Source of the DNA: Intoshia linei
Taxonomy: Eukaryota; Orthonectida; Rhopaluridae
Assembly: GCA_001642005.1 (NCBI GenBank)
Contig: LWCA01000268.1
Coordinates: forward strand, 1-35,336
DNA: 35,336 nucleotides
Direction: 5' to 3'
The translations under genes and the position numbers were made by a program. Of this stretch, positions 1 to 10,758 are shown one piece after another. Every line of letters starts with the position of its first letter. The stretch's first letter is position 1. Below the pieces are notes generated by a model. It ran no database searches and was not told the DNA's origin. It was given only the letters and a program-made list of their open reading frames with translations.

Positions 1-53
1 TGTTCTTCCGTGGCCACCATGCTCACCGGATCTAAACCCAATAGAAAATATAT
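1..53 (+). mobile_element. Tc1/mariner transposase fragment, truncated
   Basis: These 53 bases are identical to positions 25421-25473 inside the Tc1/mariner element further along the window. They encode the region around the second catalytic aspartate (PWPPCSPDLNPIEN, the usual Tc1 'SPDLNPIE' block). Identity stops sharply after base 53 and the next bases are unrelated, so this is a truncated copy; whether more of it lies to the left cannot be seen. Perfect identity to a second copy suggests the family moved recently. Confidence 0.9.
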
Positions 54-1083
54 TTTAATGAAATTGCTTATTCCTCTACATTGTAGAATCTACAAAAATT
101 AAAAATTTTATATATGATCATTTTTATATCGAAAAATGATATCTGGCTGATTTTTTCTATCTTTGTTAAGTTTAGATTTCTGTAAGGGGATGTGTATAAT
201 ATGTACTACGTGAATTTGATTAGCATCAATTTTTTAATTTGTAAAAAATTTAATATAACATTTAGGTCAGATTTTGTTTCAAAATTTTGATGGTCTAATG
301 GATTTTAATGGTTTTTTTCAATTTATTGTCCGAGTTTTTACTAGCAAGTCATTGTTAGTAATATTTATATTAACATATGTAATGTAAATAGATAAAAGAT
401 GGCATAATTAAGCTATAGTTATCTTTAATAAGGATTCTTTACTTTTACAAAGTCATTTAGCTTTAAACGTCTATCTATCTGTTGGTCTCTTTGTTAACAT
501 TTATCCAAGAACGTTAAGGCTTAGAGTTTTAAAAATACCAATTTTTAATTCAGTTTTTCGTATATCGCATTTATCGCAAATTTCAATTTCAAAACTTGAG
601 TCCTTCAGGGTCAAAAACCCAAATTATCCCTTTTTGTTACAAATCAAACGAGTCCTAGAACTTAAAAAAATAAAAACTATGATACAGATTTTGAAATATT
701 GAACATTTTAAAAAACCCTAAATTATCTATTTTATGAAAAAATTAAAATGAAAAAAATATATATTTTTCACTTTACTACACAAAAAATTTTATTTGAATT
801 TTGATCTAAATTTCAAAATAGATAAAAAATCATATATTATGTTATATAACCTCAGAACTAGTGTGTTCAACTTAGTTTTTTGGAAACTCAGTAATTACTA
901 AGTACTTAAATAAAAAAAACAAAATTATTTTTACAAAATAAAAACTCAGTAAAAAAAAATTAACTATAATGATTATATATATCAAACTATAAAAATTACT
1001 TTCTCAATTTCAAAAATTTTATTGTTTTTGGACCATCCTAATATACACTAAAGGATTATATACTGATATTCTTTTATTTTTAG
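54..1083. other. Non-coding AT-rich stretch with a dispersed repeat (R2 copy)
   Basis: I see no exon here. Around 540-680 lies a copy of the dispersed R2 repeat, recognised by 'gggtcaaaaacccaaatta' followed by 'ccctttttg' and 'gagtcctagaa', which recurs near 2846-2925, 12200-12400, 32100-32350 and 33420-33600. The segment may be an intron or the upstream region of the gene whose first visible exon starts at 1084. Confidence 0.45.
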
Positions 1084-4000
1084 ATGCTATTTGTCAAATT
1101 TTATTTAAGATTAAATTATCAAGAAGAAAGTTATTTCAACGTTGGAAATTTACATAATACTGAAAATATTATTTTCAGTTTATTAGATTTAGGTAAAAAT
1201 TTAATGAAAAAATTAATAGTACAATTAAATGTAACTCCATAATTGAATGTAGATAAATCTGAAACTGAGAGCATAATTGGTGATATAATTATTCTCTGTA
1301 AAAGTTCAAAATGCACTCTCCGAGCACTATGGATTGCAATGACAATTAGTAAATACATTACACTAAATCCGGACATTACAGAGGTTATATATTTTTAATT
1401 GAATTTGTAAATTTTAAAATTAGAATTTTGAGACAAATGATGTTATTGAAGAATTTGTCGAGGAGTATGACTCTTATGATTCTGATGAACCCATTTTGGT
1501 GCATATTTTGGAAGAAAAATTGTTTTTCGTGTTAACTCAATTATTTTATACAAACTACATATTTTTTATACAACAAATATTGTTACTACTGAATTTAAAG
1601 CCTTCGATCCCATTTTCTTATTTTTCTATTGACGATGTTTTGTTGAATTTTGGTTTTCAATTTAATTGATTATTTATAAAATAATTTTAGAAATATTTTA
1701 CAGAAATTTAGGGGATATATGCATGAAATTGAAAATTATTTTTGAATTGAATATTTCAGATTTGGAACAATTTAGTTATAATTGTTTCAATTGTGCCTTG
1801 ATTAAAGCTTGTAAAGGTGATCAATATTCAATAGATGAAAAAATTTTGAATACGTTTAATACTGTGGATAATTTTAACAATTTTTATAATTTGTTGAGTC
1901 AATTTCAAGGTTTTTTTCTTTTACGAGCTTTAAATGTTTTAGATAAACTTATCAATAAATATCCAATCAGTATCTCTGTTGTTAATTTATGGACCTTGTT
2001 TTCTTATTTAAATGTTTGGAAGAATAACGATTATATCATTCTACCGGTATGTTAATCAATGTATGTAAGAAAAAATTGAACAGTACCAATGTTTTGAATT
2101 TATTTTAAAATGTTAAAATTGTATCCATTTTTAAAATTTTGAGTAAACTTGATTTGCAAAAAACTTTTAGGGATTAATTAATGACTATTATTAATTCTTA
2201 ACCATTATATGGGTGTTTTTTAATATGGCTTATCTGGTATATTATTGTTTAGTTACTCTTGGTGTAATTTTTGTGGGAAATGTGAATATCAATATTTTTC
2301 GAATATTGTTCTTACCGTTTATCTTTATTTTAGTCATTTTTAGACATTTATGAATGAAATCAATGTTATTTTTTACAATTTAAGCGACCATGAACAATTT
2401 GGTATTCTTTTTTTATTTTATATATTTGTATTAATATTCGTAATTTAGTTGTTGAAAATGTTATGTGGATTGAATATTTTTGTCATTTTTTGAGGTCTAC
2501 TTCGGTATCTCATTCTGCCGAAAGCTTGAATTTTATTCTTCACTATGCCAATATGGTAATTTGTATATTCTTTTTCAATATTATAATATTTATAATAATT
2601 GTCGTATACCAATGACGGAACATCCCCAAAAGCGGTACGATAATTTAAAGTTCAGTTCAAATAGATTTAATTTATATTATCGACCAAGCATGGTTACAAC
2701 CTTTCGAGCTGCCATATTTAAATGAAAAATTATTTATATCACTACGAATGCATATGTAGTGCAGTCAGAATAAGATGATGACATTGTAACTAGAGTTGTT
2801 TCTAATCAAATTAAAAAAATTGACAAAACATAGACATAGACAAAATACCGGTCAAAAACTCCAATTATCCTTTTTTGAAATATCAAACGATTTTTAGAAT
2901 TTAAAAAAAATATACACTTTGACAGATTTTAAAACCATGAACTAATCATACATTTTCATTTCAAAAAGGTATAATAGCAAAATAAAATACTTTCAGGACC
3001 AAAACCATAAATAACTATTTTTTTAAAAAATTAAAATACTCCTATAATTTTAAAGAACGTTTTTAGGGTTTTTTTGTACACCATTTTTTGAGTCATTAAT
3101 GAGTATTTTTTAGAATTAATCATCGGATTGTCATTTTTTTTTAAATTACATCTAATCTACTGGGTATGTTTTTGAATTTCTTAAAAAAAATATTTGATGT
3201 GACACCCTAATGTGTATTACACATTGTATTTGTTATAATAGCTTTTTAATTTTTCAAGTTTTCAAATAAAAAATTATCGTATTCTCTATCTTAAAAAATG
3301 ACCTGATTATGGGATTGTTTTAGATAAAAATTACAAGCTAAGTGATGCCAACGAATTTTTTCTTTTCATGATTGATTTACATTTTCCTATGAAAGTTGAA
3401 TTGTTAATTTTCTAAATAACTTGTCTTTAATTTGATGACACTAGTTTCTACATGAAAGTCATATTTTCCAAAAATGTATCTAAATTAACACATTTTTAGA
3501 AAAAGTCCCAAGATTGTATGAATGAAATTGATGATGAAAATGAAAATGATGTAATGAACCAAGAAAATTTAAAAATAAATGTACGAAACATGTTTATCTA
3601 TACAGATGGTTCAATTAATACATGGCAGTCAATTTTAAATTATTCAATTTTTTCTGGCTTTAATATACAACCTACTATTGGAAATATTCTTTTATTAAAT
3701 TACGTTTTTCCTATTCATGACTCCTTCCCCAATCCTACTGAATTTATGAAGACTGTTTTGCAAACGGAGTACAATGTCTATATGCGAAACAACATTAGAG
3801 ATAAAGTAACTTGTTTTTTATATTCATTATTCAAGGTTTATAATTTGAGGTATAGCTACGTGATTCTTCAACTTTTAAAATCTGAAATACAAAGTGAAGT
3901 GAAAAATTGTCATCTTTTTTATAATTCGTCCAATTTTATTTCTCAAGTGTTTGTTTTTGATTTATCGGTATTTTCTATTCTTATATATTTTTATTTTTAT

Positions 4001-7000
4001 TTTTTATGTTAGGAATTGTTTTGGTTACAAGATTATAAAACTTGTCTTGTAAATTTCGCATATCTCGGTAATTTTGAGGATACAAGATTAGAATATTCTC
4101 AGGTATAGCGTTTCTATAGGCTTTAAAGTTTAATGCGTTAATATAAATTTAAATTAATAGTTGAATTTGTAAACGGACTCTTTCATAATAATTGTTTTCG
4201 GATCCGTTTTTTGGACTTTAAACTAATATTAATTTTTTGTAAAAGCAAAATTGTTTACAGTTGGATAAAATATGATTTATTATTATTTATTCAGCTTTTT
4301 AGAAAATTATTCGTATGGTGGAATCCTTTATTTCCAATTTAAATATTGATCAATACAATCAAAACAATTCAGAATTTCAAATTTTTAATTGTATATTTTG
4401 CAATTATTTAAAAAAAATTTTAATTGCTTTACGATTGAGTATCGTGCAAATATTTGAAATTTATGCAAAAAAAATGGCAACTTTCGGTTTTTATGTCTTG
4501 GCAATCAAGGTAATATTATGTTATTTTTTAATAGCATAGTGCTAGTACATTATTATTTTTTAACTGAAAAAATTATCATAATACATAATTGTATTTGACA
4601 TATTGTTAAAATTTTCATTTGATGGAAATGACATGAGTGTTGTCTTTTTACAAAAATATTTGGTATTTTATAATAAAGGGAATAAATATATACTAGTAAT
4701 TTAGAAATGGGTAGTTTAAATTTATATTTTTTGTGATAATTTTCCATGAATAAAATATTTTAGATAAGTCTTCTCTCCAGTGGCGAATTTAGGATCTAGA
4801 TCTATTATTAAACTCCGATAAATAATTAATATACATAAATCGTATAAAATGATAACAAGCATAATTCAATTTAAGCAATTTAATTTAATTTAATGTGTCC
4901 CAGAAACTTTTTTTAATTTTACACAATGTTCTACAAATTAAAATATTTTAAGCCACATTTGTCACGCTAGGTGGGCACCCTTTGACCATTCCTAGATCTG
5001 CTACTGCTTCTTTCTAAGAGTTCCGCTCTGACAATTTCAATGTTGTTCTGAAAATGACAATAATAATTTTGATTCTATGCATTTTTAATAAAATTTTTAT
5101 ATAATTTAGGGATTAATGAATTGATGTTTATAATTATCATTTACAGTCAGTATTCTAAATTTTAGGTGTCATTTTAGGTAGTTATTGCAATTTCTCGAGA
5201 ATTCTCGAAAAAAATTAACTCATTCTGTTAATAATACACTTAAAATTTTTAAAAATTGGAAAAAATAAAGTACTTACATATTATTACTGTAACAGTATCA
5301 AAATTGTTAATATTTTTGAAATAATGAAGGATTACAATCTGGTATTAATTGGTTGTTAATCTTAAATGAAACATCTAAAGTAGGAGAAAAATACGATTTA
5401 TTTAACATTTTATATTATTATAACTTACATATATAGGAATAAGTCCAAAATTAAATTATTTTTGAAACTATAAAGATATACATTTAAATATTTTTTATTT
5501 TTAAAACTGGTCCACTCATCAAAATTTGTATATATAAAAATGTTATGTTATGTTAAGAGTAAAAATCTATTAATTAATGTATTTAATTGAAAAGCGATCA
5601 CCTTCCGTCAAAAGAGTCACTTTTGATACATATCACTTTATTTAGAATATTTTATGTTGGCGTGGTTTAATTTCCCACATATACATTCCCATATATTGTA
5701 TTCCCTTAATTTTTATAAAGTTTTTTTTGTATAAAAAAATTAAAATAAGTAGTCTAAGTCCTTATTAACGGAATTTTTGTTAACGGAAAAATTTCATATT
5801 AACGGAATCTTTTATTATTTATTTTTTTAACGAATTTGTATGAACCAAAAATTCCGTTAATAAATCGTTCTAGAATCTATTTTTTAGAGAATCATAAATA
5901 TCAACTCATTTTTGTAATAATTAGAAGTCAATTTATTACGTTTTTTATCAAATTTTTAATAGATATTAAATGAGATGGCGTTAATTAGAAATAATTACTA
6001 TCATTGCGAAAATATCATTTTTAACTTTATTTTATATCTGTAAATAATTTAACGTTCATAAAATTTTTCATGGACCCCAAAAAACTAATGTGTACCTGTT
6101 GATAATGTTTTGTGCATATTACTTCGTAATGTATTATTCAAAAACTCATTATAATAAGAAATATGACCATTTAATGGTTTTTATTTAAAAAAATTAAATC
6201 CGTTAACTAGGGTTTTACTATGGGGATAATTACATATTAACGCAATTGAAAATTCTGTAATTCCGTTAATAAAGACTTAGACTGTAATTTTACTTGATGT
6301 TATTATTATATTATACATTATATAATTATGTAAGATGTATAATACATTTTAGGCATTCGAATATACATCAATGAATATAGATATAATTCAATATTTGATT
6401 AAAATTGTTTATGCACGCTATAATTTGGCTTTTTCTCAGCCATGGATTAGATGTAATCAAAAAATAATCATACGTGTACCATTGGACGTTATAAATTATA
6501 TTAAACTAAACGTAATATTTTTATTAATTGCATAAATCACGTGTCGACATCTAGTTGCTCGAATTTTTATTCATTGTACTTACTACAGTGTATGATTTTT
6601 TAAGATTTTTGTTTGTTCTACTTTATTAGTGTTTTCAAACAATGGTAATTGCATTGGTTTGCATAATTTACATAACATTTTTACTTATTATTAATTATTA
6701 ATTTATTTATACATAGTATATTAAAAATACCATATTCGTGTATAATAAAATGTAGCGCTTATCATTGAAAACACTATGTTTATTATTACCCCATTTTACA
6801 ATTATATTACCTTAATGTTAGTTTTTGGTATATTTAATATTAAACAATTAATAATGACAATTGTAAGTTTAAATAATACATACAATGAATTGACTGTTCG
6901 CCAAAATCGAAAATTCAAAATTTGTCCGAATAATAAAACCAAATTTCTATAAACGGTTAATAATTTTAGATTGATCAATAATCATGATCTAAATAAGTGA

Positions 7001-7582
7001 TTCTTAATCGATACACCATGAATAGAGTACAGGTGCACCGTAAAGAAATTTGATTATAATTACAATTATTATTATAATAATTGTAACAATGTTTACATTA
7101 AAATATTGTCTCGCCATAAACCAAACGTATATTAATAAAATTTATATTAACTAATTTTTTTTTATAATATGAGTTTTCTTGATACAGTAGACTGAGTAAA
7201 ATATATATTATATACAGTATATAATATAATAATATCGGTAATGTAGAGTATATATATAGATACAGTAGTAAGCTGAGCTAGGTGCTATTTGTACGTACAT
7301 AACATAACAGTTAACCTACAAAATATAATATCAAATAAAACTGAATTTTTATTTTTACTAAATTTTTTAATTATAAAAAAATTCAAAGAATAACCAAATG
7401 GTGATTGGTTATTGACTATCTGATTAATTATTAAAATTAAATTTTAGAACAGTACACCAGTTAGCATTGAAAAGCATTCAATCAAAGAATTAAATGAACT
7501 AATTTCTTTCATCTTAATATATACAAATTTTACGGACCAGAAAACGAGAGAAATTTTAAAAATTTTTAGAGGTGATTGTTGA
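1084..7582 (+). CDS. Large multi-exon gene, unidentified helical protein (5' end uncertain)
   Basis: I do not recognise this protein. Frame-consistent exons are 1084-1192, 1253-1383, 1424-1652, 1691-2046, 2344-2401, 2449-2555 (or to 2562), 3324-3394, 3500-3967, 4013-4102, 4303-4509, 6353-6511 and 7448-7582 (TGA), about 700 residues. Most introns are 38-62 nt; the longer ones hold repeats. The product is rich in Leu, Ile, Phe and Asn, has an acidic patch (EEFVEEYDSYDSDEP, exon 3), no obvious transmembrane pattern, and looks like an alpha-helical repeat or scaffold protein. A divergent nucleoporin such as Nup160 crossed my mind because of a C-terminal 'VPLDVINYI' block, but this is weak. The first exon begins with ATG right after a TAG acceptor, so it is either the start or an internal exon. 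Phase around 2555-3324 needs the longer exon or a missed one. It ends 162 bp before BPNT2 on the same strand. Confidence 0.6.
2590..2690 (+). repeat. One end of an R3 MITE in an intron
   Basis: The stretch containing 'ggaacatccccaaaag' and 'tttaaagttcagttcaaat' is shared with both ends of the element at 31399-31742, where it forms terminal inverted repeats. Here only one end is recognisable. It sits in the long intron between the exons ending near 2555 and starting at 3324 of the unidentified gene. Confidence 0.7.
4778..5006. mobile_element. hAT-type MITE with 8-bp target duplication
   Basis: The left end reads cagtggcgaatttagga and the right end, reverse-complemented, cagtagcagatctagga: imperfect terminal inverted repeats with the CAG-type ends of hAT elements. 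Flanks are cttctctc (4770-4777) and cttctttc (5007-5014), a 7-of-8 match to the 8-bp duplication made by hAT transposases. The 229-bp element has no coding capacity. It lies in the 1.84-kb intron (4510-6352) of the unidentified gene, 15 bp after a possible acceptor at 4760-4762. Confidence 0.8.
6512..7447 (+). other. Long AT-rich intron of the unidentified gene
   Basis: This is the last intron (936 bp) of the gene ending at 7582. I see no coding exon in it. Near 7262-7320, 'aggtgctatttgtacgta' followed by 'cataacagttaacct' resembles one end of the R1 repeat copies at 28145-28835 and 33890-34565. Confidence 0.45.
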
Positions 7583-7744
7583 TATTTGTTAATAAATATT
7601 ATAATTTTTACATGGGAATTAATCGTATCATATTTTATGAAACCATGAAACTATATTGAATATTGATAGCGATTAATACATTTAAAGGCAAATTATAGAT
7701 TTTCGACGTGTCGCACATGTTGAGTTGATTTTTTTTATTTCATT

Positions 7745-8972
7745 ATGTCACTCTTTAAAATACAAGGATTTTCTGGAATGAGTCGTTACTCATTGAAAAT
7801 TATTTTGTTGGTGTTTTTGGTTGGTGTTGTAGTTTTGTATACAATGGGGTATTTGAATTATAAAAGAGCTTTGGATAAAATCAGTGCCATTTCAAAACAA
7901 GAAAAAAACGTTGCACGAAATGTAGACATGTTGGATTTGTATAAATTTATAATAACTGTTGCACAAAAAAGTGGTGAAAAGGTTATTGAATCCTTAGAAA
8001 ACCATGATAATGAAAATAGTAAAATGAGTAAATCCAAAACGTTAGAAGGTAAAGATGAATGGATGACTAAAGGTACATTTACTCTTTGTGATTTTATATA
8101 AATGTAGGAGATTTGTATTCTAATGCAGTTATGGTAAATCTTTTCGATCAATATTACCCTGGCTTAAAGGTAGTTTATTTGAAATGTATACATAAATGTG
8201 TAGTATGTGTCAGAAGAAAAAAATACGTACCCGTTAAAGAAAAACAATTTATTCGTACAAAATTGGCTTGGTGGTGATTATGATAGAAGATATGTTAATC
8301 GGTCAGATATTTTGATTTGGCTCGACCCTCTCGATGCAACCCAGGAATATACAGAGAATTTAACAAAATATGTATCGACCATGATTTGCGTAGCTGTAAA
8401 AGGAGTACCATTGATGGGTGTGGTACATTTTCCATTTCAACAAAAGACTTGTATTTACACGTTTATTTATATTAACCTGATTTAGATAGTGCTTACTACA
8501 ACAAATTTGATATTGACGGATATCTTCAAATCCCTCCAATTAAGAAGGACGCATGGGTCCCAAAAAATGTTACAAAAATAATTATATCGCGATCGCATTC
8601 TGGGGAAATGGAAGAAACCTTACTTAGTCTCTTCAATAAAGATAAAATTGAAATTATTAAAGCTGGTGGTGCCGGTAATCATGTAATTTAGACATAAAAA
8701 TGTACATAAACAGGTTACAAAATAATTCAACTGACTGAAAGAAATGCAGATGAATATGTTCACTCCACTAATATTAAAAAATGGGACGTTTGTGGTAATG
8801 GCTATACAATTTATCTATAAAGTACCGTTTAGCTGGAGACGCTATTATGAGAGCTGCAGGGGGTCGTGTACTACAACGAAATGGTAAATTAATCAATTAT
8901 GCCGATGACAACAAACAAATTATTGAAAAAGGACTCAATGCTGCTTTGTATAAAAATTTCATTTTAATATAG
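7745..8972 (+). CDS. BPNT2: Golgi-resident PAP phosphatase (3'(2'),5'-bisphosphate nucleotidase 2)
   Basis: Six exons (7745-8072, 8108-8169, 8204-8450, 8486-8674, 8714-8794, 8833-8972) give 348 residues, close to the animal family (about 360). It hydrolyses 3'-phosphoadenosine 5'-phosphate to AMP in the Golgi lumen, clearing the by-product of sulfotransferases. The sequence shows a short cytoplasmic N-terminus, one signal-anchor segment at about residues 16-38 ([19 protein letters not shown]), the metal-binding VSEE (about 132-135), the lithium-sensitive phosphatase motif [10 protein letters not shown] (about 171), SRSHSG, GGAG, and the C-terminal WDVCAGDAI (about 299). The signal anchor separates it from cytosolic BPNT1. 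Introns are 34-39 nt. An in-frame Met 11 codons later (MSRYSL) is an alternative start. All catalytic motifs look intact. Confidence 0.95.
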
Positions 8973-8988
8973 TTAAAATTGTATTTCA

Positions 8989-8994
8989 AATAAA
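8989..8994 (+). promoter_or_regulatory. AATAAA polyadenylation signal of BPNT2
   Basis: A canonical AATAAA starts 17 nt after the BPNT2 stop and ends 16 nt before the PDHB start codon. Cleavage directed by it would fall in or next to the PDHB 5' leader, so the two transcription units must overlap, share a primary transcript or have almost no UTR. Confidence 0.55.
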
Positions 8995-9010
8995 GTTTTA
9001 TTCCAAAATT

Positions 9011-10691
9011 ATGAGACTATCAAAGGTTATTGTTGTGTAAAATATAACCCTTTTAGACTTTAGGAAAGTTAATAAAGAGATCCATTTCATTTCGCCATTC
9101 ACCTACTGCTCCTCAAAGCACAGCTAATGGGATAAATGAAAATTTTCCTACACATGTATCGACCCAAAAACTAAATTTTAAATTATTGTGTGCATTTGAT
9201 TCATAGATCACCGTTCGAGATGCTCTCAACATGGCCATGGATGAAGAGTTAAAACGCGACAAAGATGTCATTTTACTTGGAGAAGAAGTCGCTTTATATG
9301 ACGGCGCTTACAAAGTTTAAATGTGTACACACTATAATTAATTTTACCAGGTTAGTCGAGGGCTACTGAAGAAACACGGAGAAGATCGAGTGATGGATAC
9401 ACCAATTACGGAAGTATTGTAACTAAATTTTGAAAATTAAACTCATTTAGATGGGATTTGCAGGCGTGGCTACAGGACTTGCACTGGTAATAATTAGATT
9501 AAAATTGTACCATGATCGTATTACCTTTAGGGTGGAATGAGACCCATTTGTGAGTTTATGACGTTTAATTTTGCTATGCAGGCTATAGATCAAATTGTGA
9601 ATTCGGCTGGAAAGCTTTATTACATGTCAAATGGCAAAGTAATTCTTGGCATGTTTTTTAAATTTAAACGTACATCACATTAGTTTAATGTGCCAATTGT
9701 TTTTCGAGGCCCGAATGGAATGGCAAGTGGCGTTGCGGCTCAGCATTCACAATGTTACGCTTCTTGGTATTCTCAAATTCCCGGTTTAAAGGTAATATCA
9801 CCATATTCAGCTGAAGATGCTAAAGGACTTTTAAAAACTGCTATTCGCGATAATGACCCGGGTACTTTTAAAAGGTTCATTCTATTGACTATATTTTAGT
9901 CGTATTTCTTGAAAATGAACTTATTTATGGAACATCATTTGAAGTAAACAAAGAGTTTTTTTCACCCGATATGACCATTCCCTTTGGTAAAGCTAAAATA
10001 GAAAAGGAAGGATCTGATGTCAGCCTTGTTTCCCATTCTCGTCCTGTAGAATTTTGTATTGAAGCTGCTCAAATTTTACTTAGCAAAAATATTAAGGCTG
10101 AGGTAATCAACCTTAGGTCTCTTAGACCTCTCGATACAGAAACTATTTTCAAATCTCTTAAAAAAACTAGACGTTTGGTTACCGTTGAAGGAGGTTGGCA
10201 TCATTGCGGAATTGGATCAGAAATTAGTGCCCTAGTTGCAGAAAGTAATTTATTTATTGGCTATTGCCAATTTAAACAAAGTATTAAAGAGATTTTAACC
10301 AGCTTAGAAATTTTTATAACTTGGACATTACTTATTCCAAATTTGTGTCATTTTGTAGATAATTCGATCGATTTTGGTTATTTTATGCCAGGGGTGCACA
10401 ACCTTTCCACCAATTCAGCCGAAAAGCTATTTTACTAATTGATAATACGGACCGTAGTCTACGGCCGCACAAAATTTACTTTGATATTGGGAAAGTATAA
10501 ATCCTTCAAATTTCAAAATGTTTAATTTGATGAAAAATTATATTTTAGGTGAAGCTTTCTTTTACTTAGACGCACCAATAATAAGAATAGCATCAGCCGA
10601 TGTACCTACACCATACGCTATGAATTTAGAAGAAAATTTTGCGCCAACGTCGAAAGATATTGTAGATGCAGTGTTAAAAATTAAAAATTAA
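9011..10691 (+). CDS. PDHB: Pyruvate dehydrogenase E1 component, beta subunit (mitochondrial)
   Basis: Nine exons (9011-9025, 9057-9155, 9207-9314, 9351-9413, 9451-9486, 9531-9638, 9684-9861, 9900-10244, 10549-10691) give 364 residues; animal PDHB is about 359. With E1-alpha it forms the thiamine-diphosphate heterotetramer that decarboxylates pyruvate in the matrix. Residues 1 to about 40 (start [17 protein letters not shown], basic, no acidic residue) look like a mitochondrial presequence, which decided the start. Then come [29 protein letters not shown] with the conserved cofactor-binding glutamate, [35 protein letters not shown] and the C-terminal FLDAP-like YLDAP block. Introns are 31-51 nt except the last (10245-10548, 304 nt), which carries a transposon end. 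It starts 38 bp after BPNT2 and converges on SYVN1 with 67 bp between stops. Confidence 0.96.
10388..10480 (+). mobile_element. Single hAT-like terminus in the last PDHB intron
   Basis: 'ccaggggtgcacaacc' resembles the CAGGGGTNNNCAACC ends common in animal hAT elements and their MITEs. It is followed by an imperfect palindrome, 'ggaccgtagtctacggcc'. No matching second end or target duplication was found, so this is a remnant. It accounts for the intron being about 270 nt longer than its neighbours. Confidence 0.5.
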
Positions 10692-10758
10692 TTATAAAAG
10701 TATTTCAACATTGTATTAACAAACAACGTAATGACTTGGAGTAGTGTAAAAAAATATC

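Noticed and set aside
3395-3499. A small exon (about 3445-3475) followed by a 24-nt intron in the unidentified gene
   Set aside because: It keeps the frame, but a 24-nt intron would be shorter than any other in the window. A single intron 3395-3499 is equally in phase.
7190-7270. TA-rich palindromic run as an origin or regulatory site
   Set aside because: The sequence is low-complexity AT typical of the surrounding intron, so apparent palindromes are expected by chance.
9971-10438. PDHB reading frame continuing to 10438
   Set aside because: After 10244 the protein no longer resembles PDHB. A GTAATT donor joins in phase to the exon at 10549 encoding the conserved C-terminus.
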